A stretch of 64,000 nt of DNA from Bacillus timonensis (GTDB lineage Bacteria > Bacillota > Bacilli > Bacillales > Bacillaceae_L): assembly GCF_004799755.1 (NCBI RefSeq), contig NZ_SLUB01000014.1:1-64000 (forward strand), given 5' to 3'. Below, in pieces: positions 7,829 to 17,069 of this stretch. Both the position numbers and the translations under genes were made by a program. How positions within the stretch are numbered: position 1 is the stretch's first letter; each line of letters begins with the position of its first letter. Under the pieces are notes generated by a model. The model searched no databases. It was given only the letters and a program-made list of their open reading frames with translations, and had not been told where the DNA came from.

Positions 7829-8896
7829 TTATTGGATCGGCATAAAAGATACCTTCCAAACGCCGTTTTCGTCTTTTACCATGCTGAAGAACTGGTCACC
7901 GTTCTTGTTACGATACGTGATGTATCCTTCAAATTCGTTTTCTTGTTGAAAAGTTCCTGACCCTAATCCGTAATATGACTTCTTGTAATTTTCAGGGTCT
8001 CTCGTTTCTCGATTTTCTTGCTCCCAGTACTTCTTATCCTCTTCCTTTGACCACATGACTCGGTCCTCTCTTGTAGTATACAATGCATAAGATGTTTCTT
8101 GGTCACCATCTGCATTGGCTTGGATATAGATTTTTGCCACACTGATTGGCCCGAGATTTCTTAATGCTTCAGGATTATGGTCAACTTTGAATGCTTCGTA
8201 TGCGGTCCGCTCCTGCTCATTTAACTCAAGATCATTTTCGATTTCAGGCACATAGTCATCAAGGGGAGCATAAATTTCTACCTTACCTTCTTCCCAATAG
8301 TTGACTAGGATGTGATGAAGTTTTTCCTCATCATTTTGTTTATAGGAAAAGACAATTTCTACACTAGGTTCAGCCTGACTTTCCTTAAACGAGTTAACAG
8401 CTAAAGAGCTCACATCCATCCCCTTGTAAAAGTCGAGTAGAGCCTCCACTTCCTTTTCTGGATTCGCCACAAAAAAGACATGTTTCTTAAGAAATTCCTT
8501 ATCTTCCACTTTTAATGCTTCGAAAAACTTGATGACCAGTTGACTTGCTTCTTCGATGCCGGTTGCCTTAAGGACTGAGTTGTAAAATGATTGATACGCA
8601 GGATTCTCTGCTAACAACATATCAAAATCTGGGTTAATTACATTTGAGGGTTCCTCTATTTGAACCGGCTTCTGCCCTTGGTCAGGATTACTCTTCACAT
8701 ATGACACTGTTAAGATGGAGAACAACATGACGGCCATCGTTAGCGAAAGCCACATTTTTACCCCTGAAAAATTTCTTCTTTTTACGGTTTGGTTTTCTTT
8801 CAGGCTTTCTTTCAGTTTCTTCGCAAAAACTGGATTCGGTTCGAGGTTAGGACGGTTTTTTAATGGTTGTAACCATTCATCATTTCGATTGTTCAT
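7829..8896 (-). CDS. Putative anti-sigma factor, membrane-anchored
   Basis: The 355-residue protein overlaps the 3' end of the ECF sigma gene by 17 bases. This is the usual arrangement of a cognate anti-sigma factor. The N-terminal region of about 45 residues is charged and cytoplasmic (NDEWLQPLKNRPNLEPNPVF). One transmembrane helix follows at about residues 46-66 (MWLSLTMAVMLFSILTVSYV). The remaining 290 residues are extracytoplasmic and include two copies of an NTF2-like or Gly-poor sensor-type region ending FSMVKDENGVWKVSFMPIQ. No zinc-binding anti-sigma motif is seen. The role is inferred from gene pairing and topology. Confidence 0.75.
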   Translation of the reverse strand: MNNRNDEWLQPLKNRPNLEPNPVFAKKLKESLKENQTVKRRNFSGVKMWLSLTMAVMLFSILTVSYVKSNPDQGQKPVQIEEPSNVINPDFDMLLAENPAYQSFYNSVLKATGIEEASQLVIKFFEALKVEDKEFLKKHVFFVANPEKEVEALLDFYKGMDVSSLAVNSFKESQAEPSVEIVFSYKQNDEEKLHHILVNYWEEGKVEIYAPLDDYVPEIENDLELNEQERTAYEAFKVDHNPEALRNLGPISVAKIYIQANADGDQETSYALYTTREDRVMWSKEEDKKYWEQENRETRDPENYKKSYYGLGSGTFQQENEFEGYITYRNKNGDQFFSMVKDENGVWKVSFMPIQ

Positions 8897-9413
8897 TCAG
8901 TCCCCACCCTTCCTCATGTACTTGAACATGCTTTTTCATTTGTTGAATCGCTCTGTGATAGTCGACGCGCACCTTTCTTTCACTGCATCCCATGATTTCG
9001 GCCGTCTCTTTGATAGACAATTCCTTTAATCCACGTAAAATGATCATAGACCGATAGGTAGGCTTTAATTGGATGAGTGCTTCTTGTAATTCTTCCCACT
9101 CATTCTTTTGGATAGCTTTCTTTTCAGGTGTTGCTTCTCCGGATTCCTTTTCATAAATCCAGTCCGGTAAGAATTGAATAAACTTTTGTTTTCGCTTTAG
9201 GTCAATTGCCGTGTGCTTTGCTATCGAAAAAATCCATGTTTTCATTCGTTCTGGACTTTGTAGGCTACCTATGTTTTTCATGACCTTAATAAAGGTTTCC
9301 TGTGTAATGTCTTCTGCTTCCTGTCGGTTGTTTGTATAAAACAGCGCAAAATGATAAACATCCCGGTAATACATGTCGTAGATTTTTTCTATATCAAATG
9401 ACATATTCTCCAA
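8880..9413 (-). CDS. ECF-family RNA polymerase sigma factor
   Basis: The 177-residue sigma-70 family protein has region 2 (YYRDVYHFALFYTNNRQEAEDITQETF, split as DVYHFALFYT and AEDITQETFIKV) and region 4 (LKELSIKETAEIMGCSERKVRVDYHRA). I place the start at TTG 9413, seven bases after GGGGG. The ATG twelve bases downstream has GGAG too close, and TTG at 9431 would start at the predicted transcript end. The overlapping gene downstream is its likely anti-sigma factor. The promoter TGAAAC-N16-CGAC just upstream suggests autoregulation. Confidence 0.88.
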   Translation of the reverse strand: MENMSFDIEKIYDMYYRDVYHFALFYTNNRQEAEDITQETFIKVMKNIGSLQSPERMKTWIFSIAKHTAIDLKRKQKFIQFLPDWIYEKESGEATPEKKAIQKNEWEELQEALIQLKPTYRSMIILRGLKELSIKETAEIMGCSERKVRVDYHRAIQQMKKHVQVHEEGWGLNEQSK

Positions 9414-9437
9414 TGCCTCGCCCCCAATCAAGAATAA

Positions 9438-9463
9438 GTCGTATCAATGGCTATTTTGTTTCA
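9438..9463 (-). promoter_or_regulatory. Autoregulatory ECF promoter of the sigma gene
   Basis: On the minus strand TGAAAC (9458-9463), 16 bases and CGAC (9438-9441) fit the consensus of Bacillus ECF sigma promoters. It lies about 25 bases from the proposed TTG start. ECF sigma factors usually activate their own operons. Confidence 0.65.
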
Positions 9464-9560
9464 ACTATTTTTAAAAAAATTCCATCCCTTTACATTTCTC
9501 ACTATCTTGTCTTTTTCCTGCAATAAAAAAAGAGTATGAAAACGATGTTCATACTCTCAA

Positions 9561-9628
9561 GGGACAGAGGGACAGGTTCACTGTCCCTGTAAATATATGG
9601 TGGGACGAGGAACCTGTCCCTATGACCC
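9561..9628. repeat. REP-like GGGACAG palindromic element, copy 2
   Basis: GGGACAGAGGGACAGGTTCACTGTCCC-type sequence followed by ATATGGTGGGACGAGGAACCTGTCCC repeats the element at 6933-6996. The pflA stop codon (9620-9622) lies within its right end, so the element has been tolerated or inserted right at the gene terminus. Confidence 0.85.
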
Positions 9629-10345
9629 AAGTATTCTTTCTGCGTTTTTGACGCGTTCTTCGGTTGGAGGTTCGACATCCTTAAGTTTGTATTCAAGACC
9701 GAGGCTTTCCCATTTGTATATTCCGAGCTTGTGATACGGAAGAACCTCAATTTTTTCCACGTTTTTTAAGGTTTTTATAAACGCTGATAGGTTCGTAAGG
9801 TCCTCGTCATTATCGCTTATCGTTGGAACTAATACATGCCGAATCCAAACGGGAACATTTTTGTCTGATAAATATTGTGCAAAATCAAGGATATGCTCAT
9901 TGCTCAGGCCGGTTAATTCCTTATGCTTCACCGGGTCGATTTCCTTAATATCGAGTAAAATCAAATCGGTGAGTGGGAGCAACTTCTCTAATCGCTCCAT
10001 GAATTGTGGAGAACGAGTAAAGCAGCCACCAGAACTATCAATCGTGGTGTGTATCCCAAGCTTCTTGCATTCTGTAAAAAGTTCAATTAAAAAATCAAGT
10101 TGTAGCAAGGGCTCACCACCACTGACGGTCACACCGCCACCTGATGCCTGGAAAAAAGGAAGATAGGTTTTGATATCATGGATAATCTCTGAAACACTCA
10201 TTTCCTTTCCCTTATTTAACTTCCAGGTATCAGGGTTATGACAGAACTGGCAACGGAGCAAACACCCCTGAGTAAAAATGACATATCGTAGTCCTGGGCC
10301 ATCTACAGTCCCACAAGTTTCAATGGAATGAATGCGTCCGTTCAT
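9620..10345 (-). CDS. pflA: Pyruvate formate-lyase activating enzyme
   Basis: The 241-residue radical SAM protein carries the CxxxCxxC cluster motif in CLLRCQFC near residue 30, GGVTVSGGEPLLQ around 77-89 and VWIRHVLVPTISD. It uses an S-adenosylmethionine-derived radical to install the glycyl radical on PflB. It follows pflB by 21 bases on the same strand with a ribosome site AAGGAGGACG. Full length for the family. The C-terminus runs into a REP-like element. Confidence 0.96.
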   Translation of the reverse strand: MNGRIHSIETCGTVDGPGLRYVIFTQGCLLRCQFCHNPDTWKLNKGKEMSVSEIIHDIKTYLPFFQASGGGVTVSGGEPLLQLDFLIELFTECKKLGIHTTIDSSGGCFTRSPQFMERLEKLLPLTDLILLDIKEIDPVKHKELTGLSNEHILDFAQYLSDKNVPVWIRHVLVPTISDNDEDLTNLSAFIKTLKNVEKIEVLPYHKLGIYKWESLGLEYKLKDVEPPTEERVKNAERILGS

Positions 10346-10366
10346 GCTTTTCGTCCTCCTTGTTTC

Positions 10367-12595
10367 TTACATACTTTCGTGGAATGTACGATTTACAACA
10401 TCAATTTGTTGTTCTCTTGTTAGTTTGATAAAGTTCACGGCATATCCTGATACACGAATCGTTAATTGTGGATACAGCTCAGGATGTTCCATTGCGTCTA
10501 GTAATGTTTCGCGATCAAAGACGTTCACATTTAAGTGGTGTCCTTTTTTCATGGCATATCCATCAAGCAGGCCAGCTAGATTGCTGATTCTCGCTTCTTC
10601 CTCTCTTCCTAGTGCTTTTGGAACGATAGAGAAAGTATTAGAGATGCCATCTAAGGCGTATTCATAAGGTAGCTTTGCAACAGAGCTTAAAGATGCAAGT
10701 GTACCCTTCGTATCGCGGCCATGAAGTGGGTTTGCACCTGGTGCGAACGGTTCCCCTGCTTTACGGCCATCTGGTGTGTTGCCTGTCTTTTTCCCATAAA
10801 CGACATTAGATGTAATCGTTAAAATGGATTGAGTGTGAACAGAGTTGCGATAGGTTTTATGCTTTTTAATCTTCGTCATAAAACGTTTTACAAGTTCAAC
10901 CGCGATGTCATCGACAAGGTCATCATTGTTACCGTATTTCGGGAAGTCTCCCTCAATCTCATAATCTACGACAATTCCATTTTCATCACGAATTGTTTTA
11001 ACCTTTGCATATTTGATGGCACTTAGTGAATCCGCAACAACGGATAGTCCTGCAATTCCACATGCCATCGTACGTAAAATTTCTTTGTCATGGAGTGCCA
11101 TTTCCAAACGTTCGTAGCTGTATTTATCATGCATGTAGTGAATGACATTTAATGTGTTAACATAAAGCCCTGCAAGCCATTCAAGCACGACATCATATTT
11201 TTGAAGAACCTCCTCATAGTCCAAATACTCAGAAGTAATCGGTGCGTAGTTAGGTCCTACTTGAATTTTCAGCTTTTCATCGATTCCTCCATTGATTGCA
11301 TATAGTAATGCTTTCGCAAGGTTCGCTCTAGCACCGAAAAACTGCATTTGTTTACCGATAGCCATTGCGGAGACACAGCACGCGATGCCGTAATCATCAC
11401 CATACGTTTCACGCATGATATCATCGTTTTCATACTGGATAGAGCTTGTTTTGATAGACATTTTCGCACAATACTTTTTATAGTTTTCTGGTAGGTTAAC
11501 AGACCAAAGAACCGTTAAGTTTGGCTCTGGTGCTGGTCCAAGATTGTCTAATGTATGCAAAAAGCGGAACGAGTTTTTCGTAACTAATGGACGACCATCA
11601 AGTGCTACACCTGCTAGTGATTCTGTCACCCAGGTTGGATCGCCACTAAAAAGTTCATTGTAATCTGGTGTTCTCGCAAACTTCACGAGCCGGAGTTTCA
11701 TTACAAAATGGTCAACAATTTCCTGTGCTTCTTCCTCTGTTAACATTCCGTTTGCTAAATCTCTATCGATATAGATGTCTAGGAATGTAGACACACGTCC
11801 CAAGCTCATCGCTGCCCCATTTTGTTCTTTTATAGCCGCTAGATAAGCAAAGTATAGCCATTGAAATGCTTCTTTCGCATTTGTAGCTGGTTCAGATATG
11901 TCATAGCCATAGGTGTTTGCTAGTTCCTTCAGTTCCTGAAGAGCACGAATTTGCTCAGAAAGCTCTTCCCGGTCACGAATAATGTCATCAGGCATGGCTC
12001 CATTTCCGGTTTCAAGAAGGTCTTTCTTCTTCTCTTCAATGAGTCGGTCAACACCGTATAATGCCACTCTGCGGTAATCGCCTATGATTCTTCCACGACC
12101 ATATGCATCAGGCAAGCCAGTGATGATCCCCGCTTTTCTCGCAAGTCTCATTTCTGGTGTATATGCATCGAACACACCTTGGTTATGTGTTTTTCGATAC
12201 TCAGTAAAGATTTTGACAATCTCCTCATCAATTTCAAATCCATAAGATTTTGCAGAATCGACTGCCATTCTAATTCCACCAAACGGTTGAAGAGAGCGTT
12301 TAAATGGTTGATCCGTTTGAACACCCACCACTTTTTCTTTTTCTTGATCAAGGTAACCAGGGCCATGTGAAGTAATCGTAGATACAATTTTGGTATCCAT
12401 ATCCAGTACTCCGCCATTTTCGCGCTCCTGTTTTGTCAATTCCATGACCTGTTCCCAAAGAGAGTTGGTTGCTTCAGTTGGCCCCTTTAAAAATGCTTCA
12501 TCCCCGCTATATGGTGTGAAGTTCTCTAGAATGAAATCTCGTACATCAATTTCCTTTTGCCATTTTCCTTCTTTAAAACCAGTCCATGCTTTCAT
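10367..12595 (-). CDS. pflB: Formate C-acetyltransferase (pyruvate formate-lyase)
   Basis: The 742-residue enzyme converts pyruvate and CoA to acetyl-CoA and formate during anaerobic growth. The catalytic adjacent cysteines lie in [12 protein letters not shown] (about residues 400-411), and the glycyl-radical site is in [14 protein letters not shown] near the C-terminus. ATG at 12595 follows GGAGG by nine bases. A TTG six bases upstream is too close to the ribosome site. The protein is intact and forms an operon with pflA. Its promoter region contains a perfect Fnr box at the activation position. Confidence 0.97.
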   Translation of the reverse strand: MKAWTGFKEGKWQKEIDVRDFILENFTPYSGDEAFLKGPTEATNSLWEQVMELTKQERENGGVLDMDTKIVSTITSHGPGYLDQEKEKVVGVQTDQPFKRSLQPFGGIRMAVDSAKSYGFEIDEEIVKIFTEYRKTHNQGVFDAYTPEMRLARKAGIITGLPDAYGRGRIIGDYRRVALYGVDRLIEEKKKDLLETGNGAMPDDIIRDREELSEQIRALQELKELANTYGYDISEPATNAKEAFQWLYFAYLAAIKEQNGAAMSLGRVSTFLDIYIDRDLANGMLTEEEAQEIVDHFVMKLRLVKFARTPDYNELFSGDPTWVTESLAGVALDGRPLVTKNSFRFLHTLDNLGPAPEPNLTVLWSVNLPENYKKYCAKMSIKTSSIQYENDDIMRETYGDDYGIACCVSAMAIGKQMQFFGARANLAKALLYAINGGIDEKLKIQVGPNYAPITSEYLDYEEVLQKYDVVLEWLAGLYVNTLNVIHYMHDKYSYERLEMALHDKEILRTMACGIAGLSVVADSLSAIKYAKVKTIRDENGIVVDYEIEGDFPKYGNNDDLVDDIAVELVKRFMTKIKKHKTYRNSVHTQSILTITSNVVYGKKTGNTPDGRKAGEPFAPGANPLHGRDTKGTLASLSSVAKLPYEYALDGISNTFSIVPKALGREEEARISNLAGLLDGYAMKKGHHLNVNVFDRETLLDAMEHPELYPQLTIRVSGYAVNFIKLTREQQIDVVNRTFHESM

Positions 12596-12685
12596 TATCA
12601 ATGACCTCCATTACAAGGTTTTTAAATGTGTTTTTGATTAAGTTTTATCTGTGTTTGATTGCTCACTACTGAACAAACTTCTTTA

Positions 12686-12736
12686 CACCTTCATCATACA
12701 ATGGGTTGAATTGATTGTCATGTGAAATACTTCACA
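12686..12736 (-). promoter_or_regulatory. Fnr-type promoter of pflBA (possible Rex overlap)
   Basis: TGTGAAGTATTTCACA (12721-12736, minus strand) is a perfect TGTGA-N6-TCACA box. It is followed after 22 bases by the -10 element TATGAT (12693-12698), which places the box at about -41.5, as in known Fnr-activated Bacillus promoters. The longer TTGTGAAGTATTTCACAT differs at one base from the Rex consensus TTGTGAAN4TTCACAA, so redox control by Rex is also possible. Confidence 0.75.
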
Positions 12737-12792
12737 AATTAATAAAGTTACCATTTTAGCCACATTTTCAACAAAAATTGGTCAAAAATGGT

Positions 12793-12806
12793 GGGACAGG
12801 AAACTT
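12793..12806. repeat. REP-like element fragment, copy 3
   Basis: ATGGTGGGACAGGAAACTT resembles the right half of the GGGACAG elements. It is short and may be a decayed copy. Confidence 0.45.
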
Positions 12807-12870
12807 GCGACTTTAAAAGAGATTAAGGGCCTCCACATTTCTTGTTACTGGGATAGAGTATCTTATTAAT

Positions 12871-13450
12871 TTGACGGGAGTACTACCATCCTCCTGATAT
12901 AAGTCATGTACCTCCAACGCTACTGGAGTACCAACAACCTCCTAATTATTGGAAAACAATGACTCTCTAACACATCTGGAGTACCAACAACCCACTAATT
13001 TATGGAAACCAATGTCACTCCATTGCTACTGGAGTACCACCATCCTCCTAATTCTTGGAAAACAATGACTCTCTAACACATCTGGAGTACCAACAACCCG
13101 CTAATTTATGGAAACCAATGTCACTCCATTGCTTCTGGAGTACCACCATTCTCCTAATTCTTGGAAAACAATGACTCTCTAACACATCTGGAGTACCAAC
13201 AACCCACTAATTTATGGAAAACAATGTCACTCCATTGCGTCTGGAGTACCACCATTCTCCTAATTCTTGGAAACCGATGACTCTCTAACACATCTGGAGT
13301 ACCAACAACCCACTAATTTATGGAAACCAATGTCACTCCATTGCTTCTGGAGTACCACCATCCTCCTAATTATTGGAAAACAATGACTCTCTAACACATC
13401 TGGAGTACCAACAACCCACTAATTCCTGGAAATACAAAGCCTTCCAACGC
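12871..13450. repeat. Tandem array, 53-bp units alternating in a 106-bp higher-order repeat
   Basis: CTGGAGTACCA begins units at 12923, 12976, 13029, 13082, 13135, 13188, 13241, 13294, 13347 and 13400, every 53 bp without indel. Two unit types alternate, one with ACCAACAACC and one with ACCACCATYC. An imperfect first unit lies at about 12875. The arms ACTCC and GGAGT flank a short loop in one unit type. The array occupies the divergent gap between pflB and the hydroxyacid dehydrogenase gene and has no credible coding content. Confidence 0.95.
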
Positions 13451-13608
13451 CAGTCAGCATCACCATTCTTCTAATTCCAGGAAAATAGCAACCTACCAAA
13501 CCCTCTCTCCACCAGAATCTCCCCCGACCTTGCCCAATCCAATGCTGGTAAAACAACCAAGTCTGTATTATTATAAAATTAAATCGATTCTGTGATTGGA
13601 GGAACACC

Positions 13609-14565
13609 ATGTCAAAGCTAGTTATTACACAAAATATCGAGCAGTCTCATCTCGATCAAATCCAGGCAATCATTCCAAGCTGGGAGATTGTTGCTGGGAT
13701 AGATTCGACTGTTTGGGTAGATCATTTAAAAGATGCCGAGGTGATCGTCGGTTGGAAAAAGGAGATTGAGGAGCATTGCATTTATTCCGACTCTAAGCTT
13801 CGTTGGCTGCAAAGCTGGAGTGCAGGTGTTAACAGCATGCCTCTTACCGAAATGGAGAAGAAACACATTTTGCTCACAAGCGCCATTGGAGTTCATGCCT
13901 ATCCGATTTCGGAAACCATTTTTGCCTTAATGCTTGGATTGACGAGAAAAATTCATACATATGTTAAAAATCAACAGGAGAAAAAATGGCACCATTCTGA
14001 TATGAAGCTTGAGATTCATGAAAAAACAATTGGAATCATGGGTGTAGGGCACATCGGCAAAGAAACCGCCAAGATTGCAAAAGCATTTGGAATGACAGTT
14101 CTTGGTGTACGCCATTCAGGGCGTGAAGAGGATTTCGTCGATGAAATGTTTACCACAGACCAGTTGTCAGAGGTTCTGCCAAGATGTGATTATGTTGTTG
14201 TGACATTACCTTTAACGAATGAAACTCATTCTTTATTTGGAGCAACCGAATTTAAAAAAATGAAGTCTTCTGCATTTTTCATTAATATTGGCCGGGGCGA
14301 GATTGTCGTTGAAGATGAGTTGATTGAGGCACTGCGTTCCGGTGAGATCGCTGGAGCTGGGCTGGATGTATTCACGAAAGAACCGCTAGATGGGAACAGC
14401 CCACTATGGGATTTTGAAAATGTGATTGTGACGCCACATACAGCTGGTTCAACAGAACATTATACCAAGCGTGTGATTGAAGATATCTTTATCCCCAATC
14501 TGAAGAGCTATTCTCAAGGTGGCGTACTTCCGAAGAATGTGGTGGATTATAAAAAAGGATATTAG
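13609..14565 (+). CDS. D-isomer-specific 2-hydroxyacid dehydrogenase
   Basis: The 318-residue NAD(P)-dependent oxidoreductase has the Rossmann motif GVGHIGKETAK at about 145-155. The catalytic Arg lies in INIGRGEIVVEDEL, the Glu in GLDVFTKEPL and the His in VTPHTAGSTE. It is a soluble cytoplasmic enzyme in the phosphoglycerate dehydrogenase-like family; the 2-keto acid substrate is not predictable. ATG at 13609 follows GGAGGAACACC. The stop codon is immediately followed by a REP-like element. Monocistronic in this context. Confidence 0.9.
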   Translation: MSKLVITQNIEQSHLDQIQAIIPSWEIVAGIDSTVWVDHLKDAEVIVGWKKEIEEHCIYSDSKLRWLQSWSAGVNSMPLTEMEKKHILLTSAIGVHAYPISETIFALMLGLTRKIHTYVKNQQEKKWHHSDMKLEIHEKTIGIMGVGHIGKETAKIAKAFGMTVLGVRHSGREEDFVDEMFTTDQLSEVLPRCDYVVVTLPLTNETHSLFGATEFKKMKSSAFFINIGRGEIVVEDELIEALRSGEIAGAGLDVFTKEPLDGNSPLWDFENVIVTPHTAGSTEHYTKRVIEDIFIPNLKSYSQGGVLPKNVVDYKKGY

Positions 14566-14622
14566 GGACAGTCGCTCTGCCCCTTGTAAAGATTGATGGG
14601 ACGCGAAACCCCGTGTCCCGAT
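14565..14622. repeat. REP-like GGGACAG element, copy 4
   Basis: GGGACAGTCGCTCTGCCCC and GATGGGACGCGAAACCCCGTGTCCC form a diverged copy of the 6933 and 9561 elements. It lies exactly between the stop codons of two convergent genes, where it could act as a transcription barrier. Confidence 0.7.
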
Positions 14623-14852
14623 CAATCCTCGTCCTTCACATCGATATCCTCTGGAATTGGTTCGCTTAGCCATTCTTCATAAAGCTTTTTGTATTTTTCA
14701 AGTTGCTCCATCGTCGCATTGAATTGGTCTTTATTCAATAGGTACTGTTCACCATCAAAAAGGGCACGCACCTTTTTTTCTTGAATAAGCTTTTTCACTA
14801 ATTCTTCTGGAATGGATAAATATTCTGCTGTTTCCTTTACTGTTAAGTACAA
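14622..14852 (-). CDS. Excisionase-like (MerR/XRE-type HTH) small protein
   Basis: The 76-residue protein starts YLTVKETAEYLSIPEELVKKL, the classic winged-helix of excisionase-family DNA-binding domains, followed by a charged helix (MEQLEKYKKLYEEWLSE). It starts at TTG with GAAGGATG upstream. Such single-domain proteins are common in Bacillus chromosomes away from prophages, and no integrase is seen here. It is 16 bases downstream of a tiny zinc-ribbon gene, so the two may be co-transcribed. The target is unknown. Confidence 0.75.
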   Translation of the reverse strand: MYLTVKETAEYLSIPEELVKKLIQEKKVRALFDGEQYLLNKDQFNATMEQLEKYKKLYEEWLSEPIPEDIDVKDED

Positions 14853-14868
14853 ACTACTTCATCCTTCT

Positions 14869-15018
14869 TTACCTTCTGATTTTGTATGCACGTCGTTCTG
14901 CGTATTCTGAGCAAGGTATGCATACCTTTATTGTATTCCCTTTATCATCGACATACTTTCGTAAGGGTTTGATTTTCCTACTGCAAATTGCACATTTCGC
15001 ACCCAAGAAAGAGAACAT
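14869..15018 (-). CDS. Small Cys4 zinc-ribbon-like protein (49 aa)
   Basis: A short frame beginning MFSFLGAKCAICSRKIKPLR and ending YAERRAYKIRR has two knuckles, CAIC (residues 9-12) and CIPC (33-36), typical of a treble-clef or zinc-ribbon fold. ATG at 15018 is preceded by GGAGGGTGCCG, a very strong ribosome site. The protein is basic, which fits nucleic-acid or ribosome binding. It is followed 16 bases later by the excisionase-like gene on the same strand. I do not recognise a named family. Confidence 0.72.
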   Translation of the reverse strand: MFSFLGAKCAICSRKIKPLRKYVDDKGNTIKVCIPCSEYAERRAYKIRR

Positions 15019-15094
15019 CGGCACCCTCCTTTGATTTTAACATAGGAGAAAGAGATTAGGGTTACCTGCCACAATTTCAGAGAAAAGGCTACAT

Positions 15095-15337
15095 TTAACT
15101 TTTTCCGAGTTTCTCGTTTCCCCGTTTAAAGTTCCCCGTAATTTTAGCTAACAATAACTGTATTTTTATGTTGTCATCTTCTACTTCTTTTATCTTTGTT
15201 ATAAGTCGTTCAGCTTCCCGGTCCTTTATGATTTTAATTTGCTTTCCTGCATAATAGATCATAACCATTCCTTTTTTCGTAATTTGATAAGTAAATGGTT
15301 CTTCGCTTAATCGGTTTCTTTTATCTATTTCGCTCAT
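15095..15337 (-). CDS. Small conserved hypothetical protein (80 aa)
   Basis: The 80-residue product begins MSEIDKRNRLSEEPFTYQIT and is charged, with a beta-like first half (YQITKKGMVMIYYAGKQIKII) and a helical second half rich in Lys and Glu. AGGGAGATCC precedes the ATG. No known motif, signal peptide or membrane helix is visible. The sequence is consistent with a real cytoplasmic protein, but I cannot name the family. Confidence 0.65.
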   Translation of the reverse strand: MSEIDKRNRLSEEPFTYQITKKGMVMIYYAGKQIKIIKDREAERLITKIKEVEDDNIKIQLLLAKITGNFKRGNEKLGKS

Positions 15338-15401
15338 TCTAGGATCTCCCTAACCATTTTAATACATATGTGTCTTTAACTGCTATCAAAAAAACTAATT
15401 A

Positions 15402-15435
15402 AAATTCATTGGGGGATGAGGTCCCCAATGAATCA
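15402..15435 (-). terminator. Rho-independent terminator of the metallopeptidase gene
   Basis: ATTCATTGGGG (15404-15414) pairs perfectly with CCCCAATGAAT (15423-15433). On the minus strand the hairpin is followed by TTTTAATTAGTTTTTTT. Confidence 0.88.
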
Positions 15436-15440
15436 TTGTT

Positions 15441-17021
15441 TCACTTATTTCCTGCAACAAACTGATCGACAAAATGCTGTGGATTTAGTTTCTCTCCAGT
15501 GGCTCTTTCAATTTTTTCATTCCAATTGTATAACGCACCTGGCTTAAAGAAATCATTCAACAAGAAATTCCCCACTTTTTTTGTGAAGAGATCTGTTGAG
15601 ATGTTCTTCTCCATATAGCGCTGGAGCTGAGAAGTTGTTAACTCACCAAGCAAATAGTTTTGATAGTACACTGGCACTAACGTAAAATGAATCTTTGCAG
15701 CCCAATGCGGATAATCCTGGTTTTCAGGTGGTGTTAAATATTGAATTTCATTTACAAGCTTCCACCATAGACGGTTCAAATCTTGATTTGGATTTTCGTA
15801 AAGCTCGCGTTCAAAGAACACAAACGTCATAATCCAACGGCCCGCAATGAGCATTTGACGGCGTAAAGATTTATCAATAAGTGGCTTTAATTCATCCACC
15901 TGCTCTTGATCCAATCCCAAAAACTGATGGAGCCATTCCGGATTTTTACCGAAGCGACCATATAACATCGCAATCGCCTCAGTTGTTAATGTATGTGCCG
16001 GACTGCGCAATAGGAACGGAAGACTCCGATCGATATATTTAAAATAAACCGCATGCCCGTATTCGTGGAGCATCGTGTTGGACCAATAATCGGACGGCAC
16101 ATTATTACTTAAGACGCGAACATCACCCTTGCGATCAATATCGGTACAAAATGCATGCTGGTTTTTCATCTCTCTTGGATACAAATCGCTTTTTTGCAGC
16201 ATATCTGTAATATCCATGCCCATTTTAGCAAAGGTTTGTATGGATAATTCCTCAAGATTCTTCCCCTCATAAAACGGATCTAAGTCCAATTCTTTAAGTG
16301 GAGGCGCCTCTTGGAAAAATGGATCGGCATAATGCCATGGTCGAAGATCTTCAACCTTTATGCCAAATCGTTCTGCAAGCTCTTCATCCATCTCCTGTTT
16401 TACCTGACGGAATGGCTCATCAGAAAGTTCCTTTAGCTTTGTAAATATCGAAAAAATATCATCACGGTCAAGCTCCTGTGATTCGAAGCTCATTTGGTGG
16501 AAGTTTTCAAAGCCAAGTGAACGAGCGGCCTCATTGCGTTTTTTCACAAGTGTGAGTAATTTTACTTCAACTTCTTTCGCAATTTGTTTACTTGCATGCC
16601 ATGCTTGTTCCCTTAGTTCGAGATCCTTGCTTTTGATTAAAATCTGACGGACATCGTTTTCGGACACTTGCTTTCCATTCAATGTTGCACGGAATGTGTT
16701 AAACACGCCAACTAATTCCGTTGATAGGTGAACCATTTCCTTCAGTTTGTCTTCCGGAAGTTGGTTTTCAAGCATGTGTGAATATAAGATTTCCAGTTGG
16801 CGCTTTTGAACAGAGTCCTCTGTTTGTTCTAGGTATTTTTTTACCTGCTCAAAACGCTCCGCATCCGAAAAATAAACACTATAAGCAGTGTCCGCTTCCG
16901 CTGACTTCGCATTCCACTCTTCCTCACCGGTGGTCGCTGCCATCCATGAAGCTTCTGCACCATTAATATGTAATTCACGGATCGCTTTATTTTGTTCCTC
17001 TAAAAATTGTTCAATTGACAT
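15441..17021 (-). CDS. M2/M3-family zinc metallopeptidase
   Basis: The 526-residue protein carries the gluzincin zinc motif HEYGH at residues 319-323 with a downstream Glu-rich helix (HTLTTEAIAMLYGRFG) supplying the third ligand. The start (AEASWMAATTGEEEW) and the all-helical character resemble M2 (ACE-like) and M3 (oligoendopeptidase) peptidases, which clip short peptides. There is no signal peptide, so it should be cytoplasmic. Full-length, with RBS GAGGGGG before ATG 17021. Monocistronic with its own terminator. M2 versus M3 cannot be settled by eye. Confidence 0.88.
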   Translation of the reverse strand: MSIEQFLEEQNKAIRELHINGAEASWMAATTGEEEWNAKSAEADTAYSVYFSDAERFEQVKKYLEQTEDSVQKRQLEILYSHMLENQLPEDKLKEMVHLSTELVGVFNTFRATLNGKQVSENDVRQILIKSKDLELREQAWHASKQIAKEVEVKLLTLVKKRNEAARSLGFENFHQMSFESQELDRDDIFSIFTKLKELSDEPFRQVKQEMDEELAERFGIKVEDLRPWHYADPFFQEAPPLKELDLDPFYEGKNLEELSIQTFAKMGMDITDMLQKSDLYPREMKNQHAFCTDIDRKGDVRVLSNNVPSDYWSNTMLHEYGHAVYFKYIDRSLPFLLRSPAHTLTTEAIAMLYGRFGKNPEWLHQFLGLDQEQVDELKPLIDKSLRRQMLIAGRWIMTFVFFERELYENPNQDLNRLWWKLVNEIQYLTPPENQDYPHWAAKIHFTLVPVYYQNYLLGELTTSQLQRYMEKNISTDLFTKKVGNFLLNDFFKPGALYNWNEKIERATGEKLNPQHFVDQFVAGNK

Positions 17022-17069
17022 GGTATTCCCCCTCTGACCCTATAATTCTAGAAAAATCGGCAAAATCCT

